From the NCBI GenBank assembly GCA_013397795.1, contig VZTJ01000294.1, positions 312,219-376,218 of the forward strand: a DNA stretch of 64,000 nucleotides, written 5' to 3'. The position numbers and the translations under genes are program-made. The notes under the pieces are model-generated. The model was given only the letters and a program-made list of their open reading frames with translations, was not told the DNA's origin and made no database searches. Below are positions 11,901-26,161 of this stretch, in pieces. This DNA comes from Orthonyx spaldingii (Eukaryota > Chordata > Aves > Passeriformes > Orthonychidae). Every line of letters begins with the position of its first letter. Position 1 is the first letter of the stretch.

Positions 11901-14900
11901 AATAAAACCTGTACTCCAAAGTCTCATCTTACAACTCATGTAAAAATTTTAAAAGGGCAACAGACAGGGCAACAGCACCTTAAAACAATCCTATTTGTAA
12001 AAATGCGTATTTGATGAGCAGTGCAGCCTGCAGGTTACTATAGCAGCAAGATCCATCACCTAGGTGACCAAGCACCAATGATAGCAACATTAACCTATCC
12101 CCACACACAACCTCACACTGTGCACATGATCAGACTTCCGTTTGTTGGAAGTTTGTCTTCATACCAACAGATGGACAGTAACAGAGCATATGGACAGGCT
12201 CCACGAGGAGTGAGCTCACCTCGCAGCACCAGCCTGCCTGGCTAAGGAGGATTGTTTCCGACAGCACCACCTGTGGAAGTGCTGGGCACTTGAGGCAATC
12301 AACATGTGCAACCTGATTTACTACCAGAATAATAAGTAGCAACTTGTCTGAAAGCTCTTTGGAAAAGCCTCTGATGGCCAAAAAGAGGCCACATAACATA
12401 CCAGAGGGTCTGAAGCATAAATCCACACAAAACAGAGAGAATGTCTTGAGGAATCGGCACGGTCTTCCCCCAAGAAACCATTCCTTTTGGGAGGCCAAAC
12501 CTTCAATAAAGAACACCAAATCCAGTAAATTCCCAAATCAGTCCATTACCTGTTCCATGGGGATGATCTGTTCCAAATAAGGCCCTGCAAGCAGGTGTTC
12601 ATGGCAGGGCACAGCAGAGCAGTCCCAGAGCCCGCCCTGAGCCACCAGCCCTGCACACCCGGAGAGCAGCACGAGGCCACTGTGCTGGGATGGAACTGCA
12701 GGGCCCAGGTGTCCTCACTCAGCTCTGCACACAGCTGAGGATGGGCCCTCTAATGTCTCACTGCTGCTGTTTAACTCTGGGTATCTGAGGAACACTCCTC
12801 AGTACAGATGTGTTTGTTTACAACCAAGCAACACAACACTCTGATTACAAGGACAGATTCAACTCCAGACTCCTGGAAAATACTGATTTTTTTGGTAACA
12901 ATGTTACATAATTGGTAGCTTCCATAGTCTAAAGGGATTTTGGTTGCTTGAGCTAAAGGAAATTAAATGGAATTTGGATTTTTTTCCCCCTTTTGTTAAA
13001 GGCTGCCTTTATATCCCATCAAGAAATTAACTGAGACAGAAATCTCTTTTCCTCCACTTTGATAAATAGGGATGACTCATTATTTTCCCATTTTGCTTTA
13101 AATATCCTGTCATCCTTGTGGTTTGCTTTGTTCAGCTATTCTCTCAACTTCATACAGCACCTGCTGTAATGACACAGGAAGTCCTCTGTGGTTCTTCTGC
13201 CCTTTCAATGCATCCCCTTATTAACAGAGCGCTCTGACCTTTAAACATCACTTACTTTACTTATCCAGCAGCCCCCAAAGACAGCCTTTCTTTGATCACC
13301 ACTTCCTAGATAGCAGGAGATTACATTATCTTGGCAGAACCAAAAAACGTCATACCTTTTCAAGCCTTTACCCTCATTGATGCACACTCAGAATTTGGGC
13401 TGCAGTTTCAATTTTCAAAGTAGAGTGAGCTGTTACAGCTTCACTGACACTTCAGGAGGCGGGGAAACTTCTTCAATCAAATTTATTTGTTTGAAACGTA
13501 ATTGTTTGCTTCCTTATCTTTTGCCCATCTTTCACTGCCTGTTGTCCCCTGTTCCTTGTGCTCAGTAAAGACAGTGGTGTCTTTTACCTGCTTATCCATG
13601 CACAGGTTGAGTAAAGACCACGAGAAGCCAAGCCCTTTGTAATCCTGGAGAACAAAAGAACAACTGTCTTCTTGATAAAGCCAGTTTTCTTGTCTGTCTC
13701 TCACTGGCTGATGATGGCATAACACCAGCAAAAGAAAACAAGATCAAAGTCATAGAGCTGGATCTGAGAAGATAAAAGAAAAAAACAATTTCAGAGAGAA
13801 AGGAACCTTGGGCAGATGAGAGGAATAAGAAACACATTTCTAAAGCAAAGGATATTTTACATTGAGGCTAGACAAGGGCAGAAGATCCTAGCAAAAAACA
13901 GGGCCTCTGTTCCAGGGAAGACATCTACTGGCAGAGGGCTACTGAGGCCTGAAAGATTTAACCTCAACACAGAGAACACTTGAGCAGTGGAAAACAAAAA
14001 ATAGGAGCATGGAAATGAATAAATGTTTTATTGTTAGCTGAGAACTGTACATTCTTTGTTGTTGACAAATGCAGCTTGAATTTTGCAGAGCTTTTGTATC
14101 TGCTTCCTTCCCTCGTGAGAACGCCCTTCAGAGGTGATCCCCTAACCAGGAGTGCCCAAAGGCTCCCACCCTGTCCCAGGAGAGGCTGGAGCTGCCTGGG
14201 GGCTGAGGCTCAGCCCAAGTCCAGATTCTGTGAGAGAAGGCCATGCCTGCCTTGATTTGCTGATGTCAGACACAGTGTGACTTGGAAACTTTCAGAGGGA
14301 CTAGCAAGGTGAACAGCACACACGGATGTAGTCAACTGCTCAAGAAACTCTCCATTTTTTTGTTTGTGAAATAATGTTTTGTCAGTTCATATCCCTAATA
14401 GTCCTCTTCAGAGGCTTGTATATCCAAGGTCAGCATGCCTTTCAGGACAACTGGGTACCTTTAATGAATAACTGCACTTTAAGCAGTGAATTTCATTAAA
14501 ATGCATCACTACACTGGAGAAAATATCCAGCCCTTGTGACATTATGCAATAGTGCACTCAATGTAGAGATACAAGATAAACAAGGAACGCTCAGAGCTTG
14601 CATATCATCCTGCATGACTTAACTTCCTATTACTTTTTACCTTTCTTCTTTCTAAATTCCTACTTATATTTATATATTTAGAAAAGATAACAGGCTAAGT
14701 GAACACTGCAGAACTTCCAACAGCTGCTCAGGTGGAAATCTTGCCATTATGGGGTTGCAACCATGCTCAACTGTGCAGAAACAAAACTTCCTTCACAGAA
14801 CATCTTGTTGGTCTTTCCTGCAGGGGCAATGAAATGCTCAATGTTTCCAACTCCACAACTCTGAGAAATGAAATGTGTCCTAAATGCTGTCATCACATTT

Positions 14901-17900
14901 TGACTTTCATTTTTATCACTCTCAAAACGAAGACTGCAACAGGAATAGGCAGCAGGATTTTGTCTGTTGTTGCAAAGTGCAAAGAGCAGCTCACGACGGC
15001 ACCTGAAAGGCAGTAATGTAAAGCTTCATATTTTATATAATAATAAACAAGAGGAATGTTATTCATCTGTTTCTTTGTGGGGAAGGCTCACACTAGAGAA
15101 AACCCAAAAACCAGGAGAGAACTGCTTGAACAGATCATGAAAGGAGACCTTCAAAGGCAGGGGGCAAAGAACCTTTGGATTACTTTTTTTCTTCCCTTTA
15201 TATAACGCATAGAGGACATGAAAGAGGTTTTTCAGCAGTTCTTTCTTATTCTAAAAGGATTTTTTTTTGTTCCTGCTTCTCTTTTACATTAAAAATTCAA
15301 GTCTTGCCTTGAATGGAAGGCTCTGAGGCAAACAGCATCAAAGACATGCACAAGTCAGTATCAAGTACATTAGTAAGGACATTTGGTTAGTGCCCATTTT
15401 GAATTGGATTCTTAAGGTTGCAAATAAAAGTCAACAAACTTGAAGATTCAAAAAACAAACCAAACTGAGTGCAGCTGCATCAAATACTTTTAGAATTGTA
15501 AAAAATCAACATCTTTAAATTACTAATGGTTTAACTTTTAAAAAAAATTATGTGCCCCCAAAAATCCACAGCTGTGTTTGGGCAGAAGAAACCTGTCCTT
15601 CATACTTGAAGTGAAATTAGTGATAACTAAAATGCCTTTTCATTGCCTTTGACAAGAATTTATGTTGCTGGATCTGTGGCTCAATATTTATTGCAGTTTG
15701 GTCTGTAGTCAGTCTCTCTAGTGTGTCCAAAAGAAGTCCCTCTTAAGGAAAAGCAGCAATCCATTTGTTCATCCTGTAACACCCCCTGTGCTGCTGGAGC
15801 TCTGAGTGAGCAGCAGTGGGACAGTGACAGTGCCATGGCTCAGTCTGCTCTGGGGCTCCAGGAAATGAGTTAACCTGACCTGCATCCATATGTGTTTCAG
15901 AACAGAACTTCTGCCCCTAAGCTGTGCTGCCAGAGCACTGCTGGGCTGCTCCAGTGACCAAGTGCTCACCCATGACCCCAGGGACCAAAACCCCAACCAG
16001 AGCTGCTCCTTTTGCTCAGCTCTCACCAAGGTGGGCACACAGCCAGAGGGCCACACTGAACACAGAGAAGGGAAAGCATCCAGTGTCTGGAAAGGCTTAG
16101 CATACACTGAAGGCAATGTTTAGGACACAAGTTTGAGGAGATACTTGATCACAGTGTGACCTCAGCCCTAAAAGATGAGCCTGTGTGGTCCACATGAAAA
16201 CAAGGAGAGAGCCACCAACACCCTGTGGAAGGACACTTGAGCACTGGCACATCCTGAAGCACTTCACTTGCCTTTCTCCATCTTTTTTCCCTTGCTAAGG
16301 TGATACCATCTTGCACTGCAAAGCCACATTTCCTGACCAGAAGCCTCCTTTTTTCCCCAGGACTTGTGCTAAATTGGGCAATGCTTCCATGAATAGGCTT
16401 TAAGTTACCTTTTGAGACTACCTTGTCTCCCAAATCCTTCTTCTGCTGAAGGGAAAGGTACTTTCTCAGTCAGCTGGTCTCTTTTCTGAGTAGGAAAGCA
16501 GCAGCAGAGCTGTTGGAGAAGGACTGGAGACTATTTTTTGTGCAACAACAGAACAAACTTCAAGTCTGTTGTACCTGCAGTATGCCAGATTAATTTTCTC
16601 CACTGCTTGTAAGAGCAGGAAACTTTCTACTCTCAGACTGGTTGGTGGTGAAACTATCTGCTAAAAACATAAAAATACAAAGTAAAAGGATTTTCTTGTA
16701 ACACGAACATGTTGGATTTAGAAGTCAGCAGGAGGAAGCAGAGATGGTGCATCTGATGACATTTTCCCAGTTTCTTTCTCAGGGTAGATCTGAGCTTTCA
16801 AAACTGAAGTGTTATTGTAACACTTTTTCCCTGTTCTGCATATGTGGTTTTGGTGGATTGCCTACTGCATATTGAGTTAGGGATGCTGAGAGCCTGCTCG
16901 TGTTCCCAAATTCCTGTGGCTATGTTGCCCTAGTCAGAATTAAATGATACATTACACCCTGAGTCACCCTCTGCTAATGCCTGCTAGATGTTTTCTGGCA
17001 TCAAGGTTTAGAATTGGAGCTCATTGGAAATTTTCCATAGGGGAGATTTTCTGTTTTTGAGAAAACAGGAATTTTCCATGAGGGGAAAAAAGGTCGTTTT
17101 TGCCAAAAAAATTTGAAAAGGTTTGTTTGTAAAGAGGATCAAAAGATAGGATTTCATTTTGAATTGACCTGGACTAATCAAACTGTGCAATGCCCCAGAT
17201 GACCCAGGCGAATTTTGGATACTTTCTGATGGACAGAGTCCAGCCAGAGCCCAGTCTCAGACAAAGCGAGGGCTGTGACTACAATCTGCAGATGGCCCAG
17301 TGTGACTGCTCATTTCTGACAGCCACAAGTGCCAGAGGTGGGGCGGGGCAGGGTAGGAGTGGGGGTCAATAATCCCCCAGCTGCAGAGCAGGGTTACAGC
17401 AGCCCCAGGCAGGGATCTCCAGCAGCAAGACACAGACCCAGGTACAGGTTTTCCAGTGACAGAGGATGCACTTCCCAGTAATCCCCAGATGCTTTCTGAG
17501 CTAGCATTTCCATCTCCATATCCTTTCCTCTCTGCTGGAACCACGTCCTCCACTGGACAGGAGAGTTATCTTCATCTCTTCCACCTTCATTCCCTGTCAG
17601 CTCCCGTTCTTGCTCCCTCACCCCTCATATCCCGCCTGCCACTCCAGAGTAACAAACCTGCTGGCTGCTGCCTCTCAGTAGATCCACACTGACACTGGGA
17701 ACACTGGAGCTGTCTCCTCTCCTCCTGCTTCCTTGGCTGGCTGCCTTCACCCCACACAGAGGCACAAACTCTGCCTGGCACCAGTAAACTGGGCAATGAA
17801 ACCTGAAACTGCTGTTGGGGCAACATCTGGAGCTCATCTGTCCCTCTGTTGTACCAACTCAAACGCTGTTGGATTTGCAATTGCCTTTTCCCTCCCTGAG

Positions 17901-20900
17901 AGTGCAAATCAATCAGGCAGAGAGCACTGGAGGGAAGCAGGGTCTGGCTGATGTACTGGTGCTGCATGGAAATTGCAAGGGTCAGTGTGAACAGGGGCAC
18001 GAGGGGCAGAGGTCACTCTTACACCTGTCACTCCTGGTGGCAGCACAGTGCATCAAACAGCTGCAGCACAAAGTCTTTTTAGAACTAAGGGACTGAGAGA
18101 ACAGGACATCAAAGATCTGGTCTCCTCTGCTGCATGCAGATGATTCAGTGCAGTCACAGGGTGACACTGGCAGTGTCTGACCCTGCCAGCTGGCCTGAAA
18201 TCAGGGGGAGACTGTCCCAGCCACACACCTACAGCCCAGAAGGGACAGGAAAGATTGCAAATCTCACGCACCAGCAGTGCCCATCCCTGCCACCAGAAAC
18301 CCAAAGCTAAGTGTTCATACAAACAGGGCAGCATTTTGAAAGCAGAGGTTTCTAAAGCACTGGCTGCTTTATAAATCTGTTATCAACTCCAGGTACTGAG
18401 TGCCCCACACAGCTGTGTGTGGGTGTTGAGAGCACCTGGCTTCCCAACACTGTCTGGCCACCAACCCACACACCAAACCTTGTGTGGCCTCTCAAAGCAA
18501 GGGTCACTCTGGTCAAACTGTGCTCCTGCTGCTCCCAACCCTCTCCACATCCCCAGCAATATCCTCATGTGCCAGCCACAGTGCTGAGCTCTGTATATGC
18601 AGAGCTGTGATCTACTCTCGCTCTGCCTATTCTCTATTTTCTAGTAAGATAAAAGCAGTATTTCCTATAGGAAGTCATGTTACCTGCAGCAATGATACTG
18701 GATGATAAACTCTTTACACTTGGAGAAAAAAAACTATCAGACAAATGACTGCACTTCTTACATGCAATTACAGAGCATTTCCCAAAAAATACAAAGAGCC
18801 CCTTGGAAAATGAGCTGAAAAGGCAACTGGCAGAAATCAGAAGCAAAGGGCAAGAGTGGAAAGAAGTGATTTGCCAAGAGGATTGGGATTTTTTAAGTGC
18901 AGAATCAGACTCAGTAAGGGAGAGATTAACTAACAGAAAACAGACGTGCAGAAAATACCCTTTAAGGACTTGGAAGTTCAGAAGCAAGGAGTGGGAGCAC
19001 CAAAAGAGATAAAGAAGATTTAAACCATCTTACATCCCCAGAGTAGAAACAGCTCAGGAGGCTGACCACACATGATTACCTGAGTCAAAGACAGGCAACA
19101 CAAAGCTGCTGTTCACTGCACTGCTGTATCACCGACAGCTCTGCTGCAGAACTGCATCTTTTCTGAACCTTTGCTTCTGCCGTGTCCTGCTCCACGCCCT
19201 TTTCCCTGGAAGTTTTAAGCTAAAGTAGAAGAAGTCTGAGGACAAGGCAAGAGCCATCAGGTCAGCCAGGAGGCTGCAGAAAGCTGCCTCCCCAGCAAGG
19301 GGCAGCTGGACCAGCAGCAGTGCCAACATTCTCCTCCTGGGAGCTGGCAAAGAGCCCCCACAGCTGGTGGGAATGAGCCAAAACCACAGCCACACCATCA
19401 TGTGTCACCTTGGCTGTTTCCTGCCTGACAGGTTTTTTTCAAAACTAGACCAGAGTTTACTGCTCATTGTGAAGAACCATCAGGCAACGTATCAATGCAA
19501 CCATTATCAATTCCTAGGTTTTGCACACCTTTATTAGTAAAATAAGAAAGACTTACTTTTTGAAACTGGGATATCTAAACCTGACACTAGCTTGCTGTAG
19601 GCATGAATTTAGCCTACTTGAATTTTCCCATATAAACTTTACACCAGAGGACCCCACGAACGTGACACCAACTGTGCACTGCAGTCATGTGTTACTAATT
19701 ACCAACCTGCCATGTGCAGTCAAGGGAAATTTAATTTACACCAGTCAAGGCTGAAAGAAAAAGCACAGCTCAGAAGAAACATTCAGCTAAAAGAAATAAC
19801 TCATAACTTAATGCTCTCTTAAAAATTTCTGCACAAAAATTTACATTATCCCAATGCTAGGTTTCAGGTTATTCTTGTATCAAAGCCATAAAGGGAAAAC
19901 TTTTTAAAATTGCAAAGCAGCAGTAAGAAATGAGTTGTGTAGTATTTTACTATTTTCACTTTTGTCACCATGTCTCTCCCTTTCCACCTGCAGATTTCAC
20001 CCAAACTTGGTGAACACACTGGAAAAAGATTGGCATTAGAAATGTGAGAGCTGGATTCCTGCTTCCCAAATAACACCAAGAAGTAAGAACACTTTCAGCA
20101 TCTGCCCATCATAGCTTTTCCACTCTTTGGTCCTTGTAAAGTACCTGGGTTTTACATTAGATAAACTGGAGCCAAAATTCCAAGCCTGTCTGTATAATGT
20201 GTACCATATTCTATATATTACATTCTGATGGCCTACAGCCTAGTATGGCAAAAAAAAAAATCCCCTTTCAAATCACTTAACAGATATTTTCAAGCTATTC
20301 ACAAGCTCCAGTGAGCTCATCTTACACTTCCCCTTAGGTCTGTAACTCTTCCTGCTATGTTTGCTCTATCTGTGCTTTTTTCCTTCTAGAACATCACTCT
20401 GCTATGACCTACAACCAAGCCTCAGCCCTCACCTGCAGGTCTGTGTGTTGCAGGGGCTCCTCAAACACGCGGCATGTGCAGCATCACCAACTTCAGCCTA
20501 AAGGATTTGCCTGCTGCTCTAACGGCCTGAAGAAACATAAAAATCCTGCTCTGACCATACACTGTGTGTGTGAGATTGTTCTCATACTTCTTTAAGACAC
20601 ACCTTCTAGGGAGAAGTATGTTTTTAAAATAGTAGTATTATTGTAAATCCTTAAATGCTGTTTTCATATAATTTGGATATTAGCTGGCATGACCTAGCAC
20701 TCTGTAATTCCAGAGATGGAAGGTGAGGACACTCAGCAGCTGCAATCTGAAGTTTTATAGCCAGGTGGACCTTTGCCCCTTTTAGTGTCTCCCGACTGTA
20801 TTTCTCAACCTGTCTAGATGCCCAGAAACCTGAATTACAGTCTGATTTCTCAAACTGACACTTTTTCTTTCAATTTCATACAATCTGGAGATGTTGTTAA

Positions 20901-21927
20901 AGACCTGAGGCCAATAGCTTGGCTGGCTCACACCTCAGCTGTTTAAACACGGTGCAGCACATACTGCATGCCTTATTTAGATACCCTGAATTATAGTTAC
21001 AAAGGCTTATTTATTGTGACAATATACAACATTCTTAAACAGACCTAAAAAATCTATACAGCTTTTATTCTTGTTTTATACTCAAATAAATGCAAACCTA
21101 ATCCTTCCTCAAGTCTCTGAATAACACTAAGCATATTAAATTCAGTGCAACATCTTTTAATAATAGAACCTTGTTAAGCAACACTCACGTTTTTATTACG
21201 CTGAGTTTCTCCTTGGTGGGATGTGAGGCACATTCCCAAAGGCTGCCACAAGAGGAAGAAAGAACAATTCTTAATGGGATCCTCCATGACAGCTCAATAC
21301 AAGGAATTTGCGAGGGAATAAATGGAAAAACACCTACTGATGATTTAATTTTAGGCAAGGAGAACAGACAATTGCAGTCATTTATCTTGTTTTTTTCCAA
21401 ACAGATCCACTCCCACTAAAACATACCTAAATTGTATCTTTATATTACAGCACACTGTTTATCTTCCTTCACTCCAAACATGCCCTCTTGATAAATCTGT
21501 AGTGTTGCCAACATTAGGAACACCTAAGGCCAGTGTCACCTAGGTGGTGTCACCTCCAACTGTGTGACTCTCTCCCTTGGTGGACATAATCCTGCATACT
21601 GGAATTGCACAGCCCCACAACACAGCTGGAAAACTCTCCTGCACTGGAAAACCTTTAGCCTGAATGGTCCCTTCATGGAAAATGACAGACACACAATTCT
21701 GGCCAGGGCATTCCTGAGCAAGGAAACAAAATATCCTTACTTTTGTTGTGCACATCAGAATCTCCAGTAGGAGCCCTCTAAAAAAGAGCTTGCCTTTAAT
21801 TTTCATTGTGAATACAATACACTCATCAAAAATCTAAATATATGTTGGCTATATAACTTGGGGTTTTGTGGTGGCATTTTTTAAATAGATGTGCATCAAC
21901 AGGTATTTTAAAATAGGAAGCAGAACA
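8928..21927. other. intergenic DNA between ITM2C and CAB39, central part
   Basis: About 13 kb without a recognised exon or transposon. Local features include TAATTA, SOX-like and octamer-like words at 9960-10235, a T-run near 11804-11818, and a G-quadruplex motif at 17340-17365. A 91-codon minus-strand ATG frame at 9566-9291 has a hydrophobic N-terminus, but this comes from an A-rich plus-strand stretch and no family is recognised. I cannot support any gene here. Confidence 0.6.
17340..17365 (+). other. G-quadruplex motif, plus strand
   Basis: G-runs of 4, 4, 3 and 5 are separated by loops of 1, 2 and 7 bases, which satisfies the usual G3+N1-7 pattern. It lies in intergenic DNA far from either promoter, so a function is unknown. 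Confidence 0.75.
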
Positions 21928-22192
21928 CAGGACCATAGAATGGTTTGGGTTGGAAGGGACTTTAAAGATCATCTCATTTCAGCCCCCCTGCCACAGGCAG
22001 GGACACCTTCCACTAGTCCAGTTTACTCAAGAGCTCCATCCAGGAATGGGGCATCCACAACTTCTCTGGGCAACCTGTTCCAGTGCCTCACCACTCATAC
22101 AAGAAAAAATGCCTTCCTACTATCTAATCCAAACCCACCCTCTTTCAGTTTAAAGCCATTCCCCTTTGTCCTCACTCCATGCTCTTGCACTT
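21928..22192 (-). mobile_element. CR1 LINE fragment, 3' end, minus strand
   Basis: Read on the minus strand, the fragment ends with the CR1 terminus: the complement of CCATAGAATGGTTTGGGTTG at 21933-21952 is the usual 3' end. Further in are the CAGGGACACCTTCCACTAG and GGGCATCCACAACTTC blocks and the last ORF2 codons near 22090-22190. It is 5'-truncated and missing the polymerase core. It sits about 1.6 kb beyond the inferred 3' end of CAB39, in the same transcriptional orientation. Confidence 0.93.
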
Positions 22193-23744
22193 AGTCTCTC
22201 TCCATCATTCTTCTCTCACGAAATAACCAATTTCCTCCAAAGAATGCAATATATTGATACAACACTCTGTCTTCTCTTTTTAACTTTTTTCCACATTGTG
22301 ATTTTCTGGATATTTTGACCTGCCTGTAGCCACATGGGATATAAACTGTATCTGCCCTGGCACACTTGTGAACGCAGATACTGCATGCCAGAAACAACTC
22401 TTCACAAGTTCAGTGTGCTCAGATTAAGTTGAACACTGATTTAAAGAGGTAACACGTAGAATATCATGATACTAACCATCAACTTGACTTGCAATATGCT
22501 AGAAAGCTGAAAGAAATAGCACTTAAAACAGCCTTTAAAAGGCCAAAGCCTTTGGAGAAAGGAATACAGATGTATCATGAGAAATAACGACAAAGGTGAT
22601 AAAAAATAAAGGCACTGCACTCAAGGAGATGGCACAAACTTGAACAGCCATGGGAGGAAAAGCAGCACAGACAGGGAAATAATTCAACACAGCAGCCAGC
22701 AAAAGTCTAGAACAGAGGGAGAAAAAGGGGAGAAGCAAAAGGAAAACTGATGAAGTTGCCTGCTGGGAACGACTTGGCAGGCCACAAACAGAGGGAGACT
22801 TACTGAAAACAGCTTTGTCCACAACCTGATCCCACGGCTCCAAGGACAACTCCTCCCAGGGTTCCTGGAGATGGCAGCTCAGAAGACAGGTCCTGCTGAT
22901 CAGCTCTGTGGTGAAAACAAATTTTAAGAAGTCAGGAAAACATCTCCTTGCATTTCATGTGCTTCCTCCCACCAGGGTTGTTTCAAACACCCTGTCAAGT
23001 GCCCAACTTGTCCACTCGATTAAAATTCACAACTTGTCTGACTACCAGTATAACTTCCTCCTTCCCCCTGTAATGTGTGATGATCCTGTCAGTGAGGAAT
23101 AGAAATGCCAGCGTTTTCTATAAAGGCTCAAACAGGTGTAGTCTCTAGTGGGGGCTGTCAAAGACCAGATTATTTCTGTCTGCAAAGTAATTATGTTCCC
23201 TAAGGGAAACTTTTTATTCAGTAATTTTGCTGAACAAAACCACCTGCAGAATCTGCCTCAGAAGCTCCTGAATGTTGTATAAAACATAACACTCTCCTGA
23301 TGTTTGCCACACTGCATAACCTGGGGTGTTACCTGTGACAGCAGCTCCAGAGGCAGCAAGGAAACCCCCGGCCTAGGGAAAGGGTGACCAATTACAGACA
23401 CTCAGCTCCTGAAAATCAGAGAAGTGAAGGGCCAAAAATTTATCAACTAAGCCTATCAGGGTCTGTCTCCAGCCATGATGCAGGAAATAGCATCTCTTCT
23501 CTATGCCCTTGGTCATGCCAAGAAGAAACAGAAACAGCAATAATAATACAAAGAGGCAAGGGAGGCTACCACCAATTAATTAAAATTGATTGCATCTCTA
23601 ATACAGCACTTTAATTCTTTAAAAATGTTTGTGTAAGCCAGAGTTTTTCATGATTTAAAATGAAAGGCACTCTAAGGCAATAAGGGAAACCTGATACACA
23701 TCCACAAGAAACTGATCCTCATCAGTAACACAGTAAAGAACACA
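22193..23744. other. intergenic DNA just downstream of CAB39
   Basis: No gene or transposon recognised. A further minus-strand AATAAA (TTTATT at 23213-23218) could act as a more distal CAB39 poly(A) signal, but the signal at 23761 has the better downstream context. Confidence 0.55.
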
Positions 23745-23760
23745 CATTTTTCTTCAAAAT

Positions 23761-23766
23761 TTTATT
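23761..23766 (-). terminator. CAB39 distal polyadenylation signal AATAAA
   Basis: TTTATT on the plus strand gives AATAAA on the minus strand. The transcript sequence 15 to 45 bases further on is GU-rich (GTGTG at 23741-23745 and TGTGTTACTG at 23723-23732), the usual downstream element. Cleavage is therefore expected at roughly 23740-23750. Confidence 0.72.
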
Positions 23767-23874
23767 TTAATTTAAATTATGGGGCCAGCCAGATTTTTCA
23801 GATACGAAACGCGTTTTCCTCAGGAGAAATGAAATGCTACCATGGAAATAGAATTACAATTGTATACATCTCTT

Positions 23875-23878
<4 letters not shown>

Positions 23879-23922
<44 letters not shown>
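23879..23922 (+). repeat. A(44) homopolymer (U44 in the CAB39 3'UTR)
   Basis: Forty-four uninterrupted A residues on the plus strand. In the CAB39 transcript this is a U44 tract, about 115-160 bases before the poly(A) signal. Its length may be inexact because homopolymers are error-prone in assembly. No element body or target-site duplication is recognisable beside it, so it need not be a retroposon tail. Confidence 0.95.
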
Positions 23923-23923
<1 letters not shown>

Positions 23924-26155
23924 CCAAACGAAAAACCGCTTGCATTTAAATATGTTTTAGTAATACCCTTAAGCCTTCAAGCAGATAAGAAACCACTTCC
24001 AGAACAAGTTTTTTAATATGAACAGCACATCAAAGGAGCTTTAATTTAAATACAACTTCTTTTCGAAAGCCAACATTCAAATGTTTCCACATATTAAAAA
24101 AGTCACCATAGCCATTGTTTCCAAGGCCTAATATAGAGTAACCTCTATGCCAGTCCAAATGTTTTCACTTCTTTACACATAGAAATCTTCAGCACATCTA
24201 CGTCTTTCTAAAGAGGAAGCCTTACATGTTATGGCGAGTAACTTGGCAAATAACGTTTTCCTCCACTCAGCTGTGATAAACCAAAATCTGATAAACCAGA
24301 CTGTTAGTACTGAGCTACAACACCACCTCCAGTGCCACTTCTGCCTGGGATCTCCGAGAAGAGTAAGCTATTTTCTTTCCAGTAAGTAAAATGATTCTGT
24401 TTGCAAAGGACGTGTTAAGAACCTTTAAAAGCCCAATTCTAATGTTAAGAGCAGTTTTAAACAACCGAGTGAAAAACACTCAGTTTTCTGGAGCTCTCGG
24501 ACTTCCCTTGCGAAGGCTTTCAAATCACCTTAAACGTCACTGATTGCGAAATATTTCAAATGGGAAGAGGACAGGAAGCAACAAACATTTTCTGTAGCAT
24601 TCGCAATCATTCAGTCATGCAGAATTGGAACTTTCAGATCCCAATCCGTGAGTTTTTGCTTGGTTGTGATCTTAGCGTTACTACGTGATGGATAGATACA
24701 ATTTTAATAACATCATTTAGCTATATTTAGTAGATTCCTTTTGTATGGTCACAGTAACAAAAACATGGTGCAAAATCAGTTGGGTTTTCTGTTTTTATAA
24801 ATACTGATAGTTTGCAGCATTAAAGAACAAAATCAACAAAAAATTAAATCATTTTGTTATCTTAGGACACCTAAGAAATTGTTTCTTGAGGTCGGAGGGA
24901 ATTAAATCATTCACTTACACAACTATTGTACTGAGTTATTTACTGTAAGAAATGACACACTGCAGGCTCCCCAGAAGTCAGAAGAATCGATATTAATTTA
25001 GCATAATCCTTGCCATTTGCAGAGTTGGTGAGCACAATGCTAGTTTAATTAAATAAGGCCAATATTATCTGGTATGAACGTAGTAGAAAGGGTTCCAGTT
25101 CTCTGTTTCAGCCTACCCTAATTGATGGCACCCCATTAGATAAGTGAATACAAAGAATTTGTTTGGGTTTGAGTTTTTGTTTTCTTTTAAATGCTGCAGT
25201 ATTTAAGATTGTTAAATCAGCATTTCCATGTGATCTGAAGTATTCAATTACATAGGAGCATTCATTTTGCAAAACTCAATATTAGGTAATAGTTACAGAC
25301 TAATACAATAACATTCCTCTGCTGTACAAATTAAATCATATTTTAAAGAAATGAGCAGCCTAGGAGTTATATACAAAAGAAACCAGCAAGCATTGTTGAA
25401 ATGAAATGCAAAATGTCACTGCTAGGTCTACTGTCTGAAATACCTTTAAAGTAAAATTAACAAAAACCCTTAGAACATATTTCCAAGTTTACAAGTCAAG
25501 TCTCAGAAAAATCAAATCATGTCAAAAAAAATTCTATAAAGCAGTGAAAGGCATATATACAGTTTCCTTATGAACCTTGAGATTTCACTCTTTTAAAAGT
25601 TGCTAAGTTTCAATATCAGTTTATTTGCAAGACAACTGTTTATCCCAATAAGCTCACATCTTAGATACATTTCCCCTTTGATTACAAATAAAGCACTGCA
25701 CATTTTTTTTTAAATCAAGGCATATAATCTTATACTATGGTGCCAGGTATGCACAGGTCACATTGTGCTCATTATCTCAAACAAGGTAAGTGCAAACATA
25801 CAGATTTATTCAGATTTGCAAGCATGCAACCTGTTACTTAACTACATTAATACCTTCTCTCCTAAACCAAACTAGTATCTATATGTTTGCTTTCACGAAC
25901 CTAGAATCTTTCTTTTCAGGACTCTTAAAACAAGCAGTGTCTTTGAATTCTGAAATGACACAAATATCAAGAAAGTCCACATTGTGCAAGAAAGCAGCAG
26001 CTATGTTTCTCAACTTGGACTAAAAATGAAAAGAGAAAAACAAAAACCGTTCACTGAACAGCAGATTAGCAGTAATGTTCCTCATGAATCGATAAGAGTG
26101 CCTGATGCTGAATATCTAACAGCAAATGCTGAATTTGGGTTTAATATTTTAAAGG

Positions 26156-26161
26156 TTTATT
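26156..26161 (-). terminator. proximal AATAAA immediately after the CAB39 stop
   Basis: AATAAA on the minus strand begins five bases after the TAA stop codon (stop 26169-26167, hexamer 26161-26156). If used, the 3'UTR would be only a few tens of bases. No strong GU-rich element is obvious just downstream, so use is uncertain. Confidence 0.45.
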
